Assembly: GCA_938084555.1 (NCBI GenBank)
Contig: CALKFR010000018.1
Coordinates: forward strand, 1 to 44,200
DNA length: 44,200 nucleotides
Origin: an uncultured Flavobacteriaceae bacterium
GTDB lineage: Bacteria; Bacteroidota; Bacteroidia; Flavobacteriales; Flavobacteriaceae
Reading direction: 5' to 3'
Part shown: one piece after another, positions 16,898 to 24,713 of the stretch
Layout of the letters: each line of letters opens with the position of its first letter
Position numbering within the stretch: the stretch's first letter is position 1
Program-made: the position numbers and the translations under genes
Notes under the pieces: generated by a model
Databases searched by the model: none
What the model was told of the DNA's origin: nothing
Seen by the model: only the letters and a program-made list of their open reading frames with translations

Positions 16898-19800
16898 ATG
16901 AGAAAACTAACTACAGTACTACTAATGCTTATTTGTTTTTTTTTAGCTGATTTTAATTTGTTAGCTCAAAAATCAAATAACAATTTATTTGGAGGATTAA
17001 AATTTAGAAATATTGGTCCAGCAATGACCTCAGGAAGAATTGCTGATATAGCTATTCATCCAGACAATGAAAATGTTTGGTATGTAGCTGTGGGTTCTGG
17101 AGGTGTTTGGAAAACTAAAAATTCAGGTACTACTTGGAAAGCTATTTTTGAGAATCAAAAAGTATATTCTACGGGTTGTATAACCATAGATCCAAATAAT
17201 CCAAGTACTGTTTGGCTGGGTACTGGAGAAAATGTAGGTGGTAGACATGCCGGATTTGGCGATGGTATTTATGTTAGCCATAATGATGGTAAGTCCTGGA
17301 AAAACATGGGGCTTGAAAATTCTGAACATTTATCAAAAATTATAGTTCATCCTGAGAATTCAGATATTATTTGGGTAGCTTCACAAGGACCTTTATGGAG
17401 TAAAGGAGGAGACAGAGGAGTATATAAGTCTATTAATGGTGGTAAAACGTGGAAACGAACTCTTGGAGATTCTGAATGGGTTGGAGCTACAGATTTACTT
17501 ATAGACTCATCAAACCCAGATATCTTGTATGCAGCAACATGGCAAAGACATAGAACTGTAGCTGGTTATCTAGGTGGAGGCCCAGGATCTGGTTTACACA
17601 AAAGTACTGACGGTGGTGAAACTTGGAAAGCATTAAAAAATGGAATTCCAAATTCCAATTTGGGTAAAATAGGGTTGGCCATGTCTCCTTTTAATTCTAA
17701 AGTTATTTATGCAGCCATAGAGCTAGACAGAACTAAAGGAGGTTTTTTTATGTCTTCTAATGGGGGTCAAACATGGGTTAAACAATCTGATGCCGTAGCA
17801 GGAGGAACTGGACCTCATTATTATCAAGAAATTATAGCGTCTCCTCATCACGAGGGTACCATCTATTTTATGAACAATAGTGCTTTAGAATCAAAAAATC
17901 ACGGGAAGACTTTTGAAAGAATGCGACGATCTAATCAACATAGTGACAGTCATGCACTTGTTTTTAAAAAATCAGATCCTAACTATCTCTTAATCGGTAC
18001 AGATGGAGGTTTATATGAAAGTTTTGATGGAACTGAAAGTTGGAAGTATGTTCGTAATTTACCAATTACTCAATATTTTAAAATAGCAGTAGATGACGCA
18101 AAACCTTTTTATAATGTTTACGGTGGTACACAAGATAATGGTTCTCATGGAGGGCCTTCTAGAACCATTAGCTCAGATGGAATAGCCAGTGCTGATTGGT
18201 GGAAAACCCTAGGGGCTGATGGGGCACAAACGGCTACTGAGCCTGGAAATCCAGATATTTCTTATGGAGAATTTCAGCAAGGAGCTTTATGGAGAATTGA
18301 CAGTAAAACTAAAGAAACTGTATTCATTCAACCCCAAGCTAGAGATGGTGATTCTTACGAAAGATTTAATTGGGATGCACCAATTCTAGTGAGTGCACAC
18401 AATCCTAAGCGTTTATATTTTGCATCTCAAAGAGTATGGAAATCTGAAAATAGGGGTGATGGTTGGGAACCCATATCATCTGATTTAACATTAAATCAAG
18501 AAAGAATGAACTTTCCTTATTATGGCAAAGCTCAAAGTTGGGATAATGCATGGGATGTTGGAGCCATGTCTAACTATAATACCATTACATCATTAGCTGA
18601 ATCACCTCAACAAGAGGGATTATTATATGCAGGAACAGATGACGGATTAATTCAAGTAACAGAAGATGAAGGAACTAACTGGAAAAAAATAGTATTAAAT
18701 ACTGTAAAAGGTCTTCCAACTACTCCATTTGTTAATGATGTACGAGCTGATCTTTTTGACGCTAATGTAGTGTATGCAGCGTTAGATAATCATAAATACG
18801 GTGACTATAGCCCCTACATAATTAAAAGTTCTGATAAAGGAAAATCTTGGAAAATAATAAACGGAGATTTACCTAACAAACTCCTAATTTGGAGGTTGGT
18901 TCAAGATCATGTCAATAAAAATTTATTATTTGCTGCTACCGAGTTTGGAGTATATTTCACAACTAACGGAGGAAAAAATTGGATAAAATTAAAAGGAGGC
19001 ATGCCAACAATTCCAATTAGAGATATTAAAATTCAAAGAAGTGAAAACGATTTGGTTGCAGGTTCTTTTGGTAGAGGGATTTTTATTTTAGATGATATTA
19101 CTCCTATACGTAATTTCAATGAAAAAATGATGTCTACTGAAGCTACTATATTTCCTGTAAAAAATGCATATTGGTATAGACAGTCTAGTAGGGTAGGAAG
19201 TCAAGGTGATGCAGAATGGATTGCTAAAAACCCTCCATTTGGAGCAAATTTCACTTATTTCATGCCAAATAAAATTAAATCTAAAAAAGAGGTAAGGAGT
19301 GAAAAAGAGAAAAAAGGAAATGCTCAATTTCCTGGATGGAATGCTCTTGAAGAAGAGGGTAGAGAGGATGGTCCATCAATAATGCTTATCATTAAAGATA
19401 AAAGCGGAAGTTTAGTAAACACTATCAAAGGAACCAATAGAAAAGGCTTTAACAGAGTAAACTGGAGATTAAATTATCCTAGTAAAAGAGGTGAAGCTCT
19501 TCAGACATCTACTAGACGAGGTTTTAATAGAGGAGGAGGTATTATGGTAACTCCAGGCACCTATTCTGTAACTTTAGAAAAAAGAATAAATGGTATTCAT
19601 ACAACGTTACAGGACCCTGTAAATTTTGAGGTAGTACCATTATTTGAAGGAGCATTACCAAGAAAATCTTATAAAGTGATAAATGAATTTAGAGAGGCTG
19701 TAATTGCATTTCAACAAGATTTAACTTCTACTAATATTTCATTATCTAAAAGCTTAAAAACTACAAATGCAATGTTAAGAGCATTAAATAAAGCTACAAG

Positions 19801-20134
19801 ACCAACTAATGTATTATTTAAAAAATTAAATGATACAAAAATAATGTTGTTAGATATTGATAAAGAACTTCATGGAAATAGTGTAAAAGATGAGATTGGA
19901 GAACGATCTAATCCAACGGCTAGTGATGGAGGTTCTTTAGGATGGACTGCTTTTGGAAACACATATGGTCCAACAGATGAGCACATGAGGTTACTTAATA
20001 GGGTTAAAAGTCAACTTAAAAAAGTTAAAAATAAATTATATCCTATAATTAACTCCACACTACCATTGCTTAGAAATGAACTTATTACAACAGGAGCTCC
20101 ATGGATAGAAGGACAGGGATTAATTAAAAACTAA
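16898..20134 (+). CDS. Exported beta-propeller protein with BNR/sortilin-like repeats
   Basis: 1078 residues with a signal peptide (1-23, ending LLAQ). Many BNR-type blades run through about residues 30-740, seen as repeated S-x-D/N-G-G-x-T/S-W units (NSGTTWKAIF, NDGKSWKNM, NGGKTWKRT, DGGETWKAL, NGGQTWVKQ, NGGKNWIKL). This is the VPS10/sortilin-like propeller of many Bacteroidota proteins annotated as glycosyl hydrolases. Residues after about 850 form a beta domain and a helical tail. No catalytic residues are evident, so enzyme activity should not be assumed. It is a single-gene unit and probably periplasmic or surface-bound. Confidence 0.85.
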   Translation: MRKLTTVLLMLICFFLADFNLLAQKSNNNLFGGLKFRNIGPAMTSGRIADIAIHPDNENVWYVAVGSGGVWKTKNSGTTWKAIFENQKVYSTGCITIDPNNPSTVWLGTGENVGGRHAGFGDGIYVSHNDGKSWKNMGLENSEHLSKIIVHPENSDIIWVASQGPLWSKGGDRGVYKSINGGKTWKRTLGDSEWVGATDLLIDSSNPDILYAATWQRHRTVAGYLGGGPGSGLHKSTDGGETWKALKNGIPNSNLGKIGLAMSPFNSKVIYAAIELDRTKGGFFMSSNGGQTWVKQSDAVAGGTGPHYYQEIIASPHHEGTIYFMNNSALESKNHGKTFERMRRSNQHSDSHALVFKKSDPNYLLIGTDGGLYESFDGTESWKYVRNLPITQYFKIAVDDAKPFYNVYGGTQDNGSHGGPSRTISSDGIASADWWKTLGADGAQTATEPGNPDISYGEFQQGALWRIDSKTKETVFIQPQARDGDSYERFNWDAPILVSAHNPKRLYFASQRVWKSENRGDGWEPISSDLTLNQERMNFPYYGKAQSWDNAWDVGAMSNYNTITSLAESPQQEGLLYAGTDDGLIQVTEDEGTNWKKIVLNTVKGLPTTPFVNDVRADLFDANVVYAALDNHKYGDYSPYIIKSSDKGKSWKIINGDLPNKLLIWRLVQDHVNKNLLFAATEFGVYFTTNGGKNWIKLKGGMPTIPIRDIKIQRSENDLVAGSFGRGIFILDDITPIRNFNEKMMSTEATIFPVKNAYWYRQSSRVGSQGDAEWIAKNPPFGANFTYFMPNKIKSKKEVRSEKEKKGNAQFPGWNALEEEGREDGPSIMLIIKDKSGSLVNTIKGTNRKGFNRVNWRLNYPSKRGEALQTSTRRGFNRGGGIMVTPGTYSVTLEKRINGIHTTLQDPVNFEVVPLFEGALPRKSYKVINEFREAVIAFQQDLTSTNISLSKSLKTTNAMLRALNKATRPTNVLFKKLNDTKIMLLDIDKELHGNSVKDEIGERSNPTASDGGSLGWTAFGNTYGPTDEHMRLLNRVKSQLKKVKNKLYPIINSTLPLLRNELITTGAPWIEGQGLIKN

Positions 20135-20220
20135 ACACAAGATCCAAGTGATTTTTCTTAAAAAAGTCTCCTGGACCAAAAATATATATAGTTTATCAAT
20201 AAATTTAAAGAACAAAACTT

Positions 20221-20598
20221 ATGGAAATTCAAGAATATGTTATCATTGTTTTAAAAATAATAGTTGGAATAAGCATCGTAAATGTTTGGTTAATACAGCC
20301 AAATAAACCCTCTAAATGGAGAGGAGGAGCTGCAACAACTATTATTGAAGAATTTAGTATTTATGGGTTATCAAAAACATTATACTATCTTGTTTTTGTA
20401 GTTAAAGTTGGGTTGGCAATATTATTGCTAACATCAATAAAATTTGATTTTTTAACACTATATAGTAGTATTGGTTTAGCTATATTATTAGGAGGATCTA
20501 TTTTGATGCATTTTAAAATTAAAGATCCATTATTTAAATCATTCCCAGCCTTTTTGTTTTTAATAATGAATTTAACGATTGTTTATTTAACACTTTAA
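20221..20598 (+). CDS. DoxX-like small membrane protein
   Basis: 125 residues with four hydrophobic segments (about 5-25, 55-75, 80-100 and 105-124). Its last third, HFKIKDPLFKSFPAFLF, closely resembles RLKIKDSFMQSFPSFGF of the convergent gene at 20595, so the two are paralogues. DoxX-like proteins are inner-membrane and often of unknown role. The stop codon overlaps the stop of that neighbour within the palindrome TTAA. Confidence 0.72.
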   Translation: MEIQEYVIIVLKIIVGISIVNVWLIQPNKPSKWRGGAATTIIEEFSIYGLSKTLYYLVFVVKVGLAILLLTSIKFDFLTLYSSIGLAILLGGSILMHFKIKDPLFKSFPAFLFLIMNLTIVYLTL

Positions 20599-20945
20599 AA
20601 AAAAGTTTCAAGAGTTTTAATTGCAATAAAAAGATTAAGAAATGAAAAGCCAAATGAAGGGAAAGATTGCATGAAGCTATCTTTAATTTTTAATCTAACA
20701 ATAAACCCCCCGAGCATTAGAAGAAATAGACCAGTTGAAGCTAAAAATAAGATTATGGTATTGAAATATAATCCTAGTAATAAACCAATTGCACCACACA
20801 ATTGAAGAAGACCTGTAAGTTTTCTAAAACCTGCTAAATTATAACGTACAAACTCTGATTTTATAAATTCAGAATAAAAACAATTGAGCCCAAAATACAC
20901 AAAAGCTATTCCAGAAAACCAAATTAATACAGAAAGTATATTCAA
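20595..20945 (-). CDS. DoxX-like small membrane protein, paralogue of the convergent gene
   Basis: 116 residues with four hydrophobic helices (about 4-22, 44-63, 65-86 and 94-112). The Lys-Ile-Lys-Asp and Ser-Phe-Pro positions near the C-terminus match the gene at 20221. It is separated by 32 bases from the heavy-metal-associated lipoprotein gene upstream on the same strand, so the two may form an operon. Function unknown. Confidence 0.72.
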   Translation of the reverse strand: MNILSVLIWFSGIAFVYFGLNCFYSEFIKSEFVRYNLAGFRKLTGLLQLCGAIGLLLGLYFNTIILFLASTGLFLLMLGGFIVRLKIKDSFMQSFPSFGFSFLNLFIAIKTLETFF

Positions 20946-20977
20946 ATTGTATTTTTAATAAATAAGTATAAAAGTAG

Positions 20978-21388
20978 TTAATCTTCTTTTACTACTTGAT
21001 TCATTTCCATTTCGTGGTCATACTGACAACATCCCGGTAGGTTGTTATAAGCTTCAAGATTCCCTAAAACTTTTTCTGTATCATAACCAGATGCTGAAAT
21101 TGCGTTGTGAATGGATAATTCATTGATATTTAAACTATCATAGGAAACCAAGATTGTTTTTTGGTCAATATTCCAAGTAGCTGACGAAACACCATCTAAA
21201 CTATTAGCTGCTTTTTCTATAGTAGACTTACACATCCCACAATTGCCTCTAACACCAAATGAAATTTCTTTGATTGCTATGTCTTTAGAAATTTCTTTCG
21301 TTGTAGAAGTATTATTTTTTGATGATGTATTACAACTTGTTAAACTAATTGCTAGAAGAAAAATGGTGCTCAAGATTATTTTTTTCAT
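20978..21388 (-). CDS. Heavy-metal-associated (HMA) domain lipoprotein with extra metal-ligand tail
   Basis: 136 residues. Lipoprotein signal with lipid Cys19 (LTSC), a Thr/Ser/Lys linker, then an HMA ferredoxin-like domain at about 39-107. The metal-binding loop GNCGMC (Cys50 and Cys53) is typical of CopZ/Atx1-type copper proteins, and the second helix-strand pattern ends ISASGYDTEKV. A C-terminal tail adds GCCQYDHEMEMN (Cys120, Cys121, His125, Met127, Met129), a further possible Cu(I) or soft-metal site. It is predicted to sit on the periplasmic side of a membrane and bind copper or a similar ion. It shares a strand with a DoxX-like gene 32 bases downstream. Confidence 0.85.
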   Translation of the reverse strand: MKKIILSTIFLLAISLTSCNTSSKNNTSTTKEISKDIAIKEISFGVRGNCGMCKSTIEKAANSLDGVSSATWNIDQKTILVSYDSLNINELSIHNAISASGYDTEKVLGNLEAYNNLPGCCQYDHEMEMNQVVKED

Positions 21389-21575
21389 GGTTTAAGATTT
21401 AATTTTATAATTATAATTGATAGTTGTAAAAATACTACAAAGACTTCAATTATTTAATAATTATGAGTTAAAAGAAAACAGATCATTCAATAATTCAACA
21501 ACCTAATTGCTATAGAGACTTTAAAATAAAGTTAAAAGGTTAAAAATTAAATGTAAAAAAGAAATAATTTAAAAG

Positions 21576-21583
21576 TATATTTG
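21576..21583 (+). promoter_or_regulatory. -7 promoter element (TATATTTG) for the phosphatidyltransferase gene
   Basis: TATATTTG matches TAnnTTTG and lies 45 bases before the ATG at 21629. It overlaps the TTG at 21581 that could otherwise be taken as an earlier start, which argues for the later ATG. No TTG -33 box is visible. Confidence 0.4.
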
Positions 21584-21628
21584 GTGTATAAAATCTGGTA
21601 TATTCCACATTACGATTTTTTCTTTTTC

Positions 21629-22393
21629 ATGTCTAAATTACCAAAAGAGTATCAATTTATAGATCTTTCAGATTATGGTAGACCTATAGCAAGGTTAATA
21701 GCTAATTCTTTAAAAAAAACCTCTTTTACTCCAATTCATGTAACAATAGCTTTTATTATATCAGGTTTTATTGCAATTTATTGCATGATAACTGGTTATT
21801 ATTGGTTAGCAGCATTTTTTTTGATTTTTAAATCTATTTTAGATGCTGCAGACGGTGAACTCGCTCGTGTAAAGCAAAAACCATCTTATACAGGTAGATA
21901 TCTAGACTCAGTAGCAGACATTATACTTAATGCGCTATTTTTAATAGCAACATGGTATATAACTACTATTTCTATATGGTTGTGTATTCTGGCATTTCTT
22001 GGATTACAACTTCAAGGAACACTATACAATTACTACTATGTTATTCTAAGAAATAGATTTGATGGCGATACAACTAGTAGAGTGTTTGAAGATAAAACAC
22101 CTGTGGCCTTAGAAGGTGAAAAACAACAACATGTCACTATACTTTTTGGCCTGTATAGATTGTTGTATGGTTTATTTGATGAAGTTATTTACAGCATAGA
22201 CAGGAACGCTGATAAAGGTAGAATATTACCAAACTGGTTGATGACTAGTGTTTCTACTTTTGGTTTAGGATTTCAGTTGTTAGTGATTGCTATACTGTTA
22301 GTTTTGGGATTAAAAGCTATTATAATTCCTTTCTTTTTGTTGTACACATTTATGATTTTTGTATTTGTAGGTATTCGGAAGATGTTTTATTAA
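21629..22393 (+). CDS. CDP-alcohol phosphatidyltransferase
   Basis: 254 residues from the ATG at 21629; an in-frame TTG at 21581 lies inside the promoter and is rejected. The full family signature is present: Asp72-x2-Asp75-Gly76-x2-Ala79-Arg80-x8-Gly89-x3-Asp93-x3-Asp97. The four Asp bind two metal ions. About six hydrophobic helices surround it. The enzyme moves a phosphatidyl or related group from a CDP-alcohol to a second alcohol in the inner membrane, in phospholipid or polar-headgroup synthesis. The exact acceptor cannot be read. It appears monocistronic. Confidence 0.92.
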   Translation: MSKLPKEYQFIDLSDYGRPIARLIANSLKKTSFTPIHVTIAFIISGFIAIYCMITGYYWLAAFFLIFKSILDAADGELARVKQKPSYTGRYLDSVADIILNALFLIATWYITTISIWLCILAFLGLQLQGTLYNYYYVILRNRFDGDTTSRVFEDKTPVALEGEKQQHVTILFGLYRLLYGLFDEVIYSIDRNADKGRILPNWLMTSVSTFGLGFQLLVIAILLVLGLKAIIIPFFLLYTFMIFVFVGIRKMFY

Positions 22394-22431
22394 AAAATAT
22401 TATTCTTGTTATTTTTAAACATTTAAAAGAT

Positions 22432-22581
22432 TCAGTAAAGTAAACTACCTACTTCCAAAGGGTAAGAGGAGTAACTCATTCTTTTATTGACGTAAAATCT
22501 AGAGGAAATTGTATTACCAACACGTTGTCCTCCTAAATCACCGTAAAACTGAATACTTAATGGAGGTAAATAATTTTCAAA
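22432..22581 (-). pseudogene. Remnant C-terminus of a decayed gene
   Basis: An open stretch of 49 codons with no start codon at its head, entered directly after a stop, ends at TGA (22432-22434). It reads as natural protein: ENYLPPLSIQFYGDLGGQ, then RVGNTISSRFYVN, ending PLEVGSLLY. The composition (Gly, Tyr, Arg, alternating hydrophobics, terminal Tyr) is unlike random translation of AT-rich spacer and resembles the end of an outer-membrane or enzyme domain. The DNA upstream of it is featureless and AT-rich. I therefore read it as the 3' end of a deleted gene; the family is not recognised. Confidence 0.4.
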
Positions 22582-22682
22582 TTATCTCTCAATATTTTAT
22601 TTACTTTAAAATAATTTTATTGATAGAATAAACTTTTTTAAATATTTATAGTCATAAGAGTATATAATTTAAATTTATTCTT

Positions 22683-23468
22683 ATGAAATTCCTAAAAACT
22701 ATTTTTAAAATTCATCTATTTTCAATTTTAATACTATGTACTCTAGGGTGTTCTGGAGACGAAAGTTCTTCTATTATAGATGATGATGAAGTAATTCCTA
22801 TAACAAATTATGATATTACTCCATTATTGAGTAAATTTAATAGTACAGGGATGACTATTGAAATTAATGCGAATAGTGTAGTTTTTAATACTAATGATCT
22901 ACCAGACCATAAATCACCTTATTATCTTGATACCGAATGGGAAAGTGAATTATATGAACCTTATAATGGAACAAATCCTCAATTCAATTTAAACCCTAAT
23001 AGAATAGCTGAGCAAAATATCACATTTACAATTCCTCTTTTTCCCGAAGAAGCCTCAAATCATAGAGCAACAAATTTAGGTCCCATAGGGATAGCTAGAA
23101 ATGGCGTAGTTTTCTTTAATCAATATGCAGCAGGAAACAGTCCTTTAACAAATGAAATAAATTCTTTTGATCAATATCTTGGTCACCCTGCTGGTATGGG
23201 AAATTACCATTATCATGTTGAACCAACATATCTTACTGAACAGTTTGGCAATAATGTTTTTCTAGGATTATTAGCAGATGGATTTCCTGTATATGGACCC
23301 TTTGAAAATGGGAGTGAAGTTACCAATAATGATCTTGACGAATTTCATGGACATCTAGGGGCAACAGTAGATTTCCCTGATGGAATTTATCATTATCATG
23401 TCACTAGCCAAGACCCTTATATTAATGGTAATGGTTATTTTGGAACACCAGGTAATATTTCTCAATAA
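22683..23468 (+). CDS. YHYH-domain lipoprotein
   Basis: 261 residues. Lipoprotein signal with lipid Cys23 followed by Ser-Gly-Asp-Glu-Ser-Ser. The mature part is a YHYH domain: the two name-giving motifs are at Tyr175-His178 (GNYHYHVEP) and Tyr236-His239 (GIYHYHVTS), with the conserved GLLADGFPVYGPFENG between them. The paired His-rich motifs look suited to binding a metal, but the family function is not established. It is the first gene of a tight operon: 2 bases to the MORN protein, then a SCO1 copper protein and a sulfatase. The acidic residues after Cys23 hint at surface exposure. Confidence 0.88.
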   Translation: MKFLKTIFKIHLFSILILCTLGCSGDESSSIIDDDEVIPITNYDITPLLSKFNSTGMTIEINANSVVFNTNDLPDHKSPYYLDTEWESELYEPYNGTNPQFNLNPNRIAEQNITFTIPLFPEEASNHRATNLGPIGIARNGVVFFNQYAAGNSPLTNEINSFDQYLGHPAGMGNYHYHVEPTYLTEQFGNNVFLGLLADGFPVYGPFENGSEVTNNDLDEFHGHLGATVDFPDGIYHYHVTSQDPYINGNGYFGTPGNISQ

Positions 23469-23470
23469 CA

Positions 23471-24043
23471 ATGTTTTCAAAATATAAATTAATAGGTATA
23501 GTATTATTTCTAATTAGTTGTTCAAATATTAATCATTACCCTATACAAAGTGTTGTTGCTAATGATCCAAATTTTAAATTAAACAATGGGATATTAAAAC
23601 TAAATAATATACCTTTTTCAGGTTTTACCTTTGAATTATATTCTAGTGGAAAACTGAAGAGCAAAAAGCAATTTTTAAATGGGCGCAAACATGGGTATGA
23701 AAAACACTGGTTTTTAAATGATTCCTTATCAACTTTAAGATATTATAAAAATGGTATAAAAATTGGAATTCATCAATCATGGTGGGAAAACCGACAACAA
23801 AAATTTGTGTATCATTTTAATGATAATGGAAAATATAATGGATCAGTTAAGGAATGGTATCCAGATGGTCAACTTGCCAAAGATTTTAATTTTATTGATG
23901 GAGTAGAAGATGGGGCACAAAAACTATTTAAACTTAATGGATCGATTAAAGCCAACTATACTGTGATTAATGAAGAACGTTTTGGCTTAATAGGCTTAAA
24001 GAAGTGTTATACTGTAATTTCTGGTAAAAATGAAATTCAATGA
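23471..24043 (+). CDS. MORN-type repeat lipoprotein (YwqK-like)
   Basis: 190 residues with lipid Cys17 (LISCSN) and no acidic residues after it, so probably periplasm-facing. The mature part carries about four or five MORN-variant repeats of the form Y-x-S/N-G-K-L-x-x-x-x-x-F-x-N-G-x-x-H-G (SSGKLKSKKQFLNGRKHGYE, KNGIKIGIHQSWW, DNGKYNGSVKEWYPDGQLAKD). Such proteins are often labelled antitoxin-like, but nothing here supports that; a binding or scaffold role is more likely. It sits 2 bases after the YHYH gene and overlaps the SCO1 gene by 4 bases (ATGA), so it is translationally coupled to both. Confidence 0.82.
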   Translation: MFSKYKLIGIVLFLISCSNINHYPIQSVVANDPNFKLNNGILKLNNIPFSGFTFELYSSGKLKSKKQFLNGRKHGYEKHWFLNDSLSTLRYYKNGIKIGIHQSWWENRQQKFVYHFNDNGKYNGSVKEWYPDGQLAKDFNFIDGVEDGAQKLFKLNGSIKANYTVINEERFGLIGLKKCYTVISGKNEIQ

Positions 24044-24699
24044 AAAATCTTTTAATTATTTTTCTTTTTATGGTATTTAATTCTTGCAATAAAGGATTGA
24101 AAAAAGACCCAAATACAGATAAATTACCCTATTTTATTTCATCTGATTTTACACCGAGATGGTATACACATTCAAGAGAAATTAAAGGAAAACATAAAAT
24201 TCCAAATTTTTCTTTTTTGAATCAAAATGGAGATACAATTACTAATGAAACTTATAAAAATAAGATTTATGTTGCTGATTTTTTCTTTACATCTTGCCCT
24301 GGTATATGCCCAAAATTAACAAAAAACATGGGGGTCATCCAAGAAAGATATAAAAATGACAAAGATGTTTTATTATTGTCACATACAGTAATGCCCTGGA
24401 CAGATTCTATTCCAGTTTTGAAGGCTTATGCTAACAGAAATAATATAAATGACAAAAAGTGGAATTTAGTAACAGGGGATAAAAATAAATTATACAGTAT
24501 GGCTAGAGATGGATATTTTGCAGATGAAGATTTTGTAAAAACCAAAGATGTAAGTCAATTTATTCATACTGAAAACTTCATATTAGTAGATGGTCAAGGT
24601 TTTATAAGAGGTGTGTTTAATGGAACAATTCCTATTGATATTAAAAGATTAATTAGACATATTGAAATCCTTAAAAAGGAAGAGATCATAATTCATTAA
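24040..24699 (+). CDS. SCO1/SenC-family copper-binding thioredoxin-like lipoprotein
   Basis: 219 residues. Lipid Cys16 (FNSCNK) without acidic residues after it suggests periplasmic placement. The thioredoxin-like fold shows the SCO copper-binding set: Cys86-x3-Cys90 (TSCPGICP) and the distant His176 (SQFIHTENF). SCO proteins deliver Cu(I) to cytochrome oxidase Cu-A sites or act as thiol reductases. Here no oxidase gene is near; instead the gene sits inside an operon with YHYH, MORN and sulfatase genes, overlapping the MORN gene by ATGA. A copper-delivery or redox role for one of these partners is an inference. Confidence 0.93.
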   Translation: MKNLLIIFLFMVFNSCNKGLKKDPNTDKLPYFISSDFTPRWYTHSREIKGKHKIPNFSFLNQNGDTITNETYKNKIYVADFFFTSCPGICPKLTKNMGVIQERYKNDKDVLLLSHTVMPWTDSIPVLKAYANRNNINDKKWNLVTGDKNKLYSMARDGYFADEDFVKTKDVSQFIHTENFILVDGQGFIRGVFNGTIPIDIKRLIRHIEILKKEEIIIH

Positions 24700-24713
24700 T
24701 AATATATTTAAAA

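Noticed and set aside
16898-20134. Glycoside hydrolase call for the large BNR propeller protein
   Set aside because: Only propeller repeats are visible; no catalytic residues of any glycoside hydrolase family could be identified.
21581-21628. TTG start for the phosphatidyltransferase
   Set aside because: The TTG lies inside the -7 promoter element, and a good ATG follows at 21629.
23471-24043. Toxin-antitoxin system, since MORN/YwqK proteins are often labelled antitoxins
   Set aside because: The protein is a lipoprotein in an operon with envelope enzymes, and no toxin gene is present.
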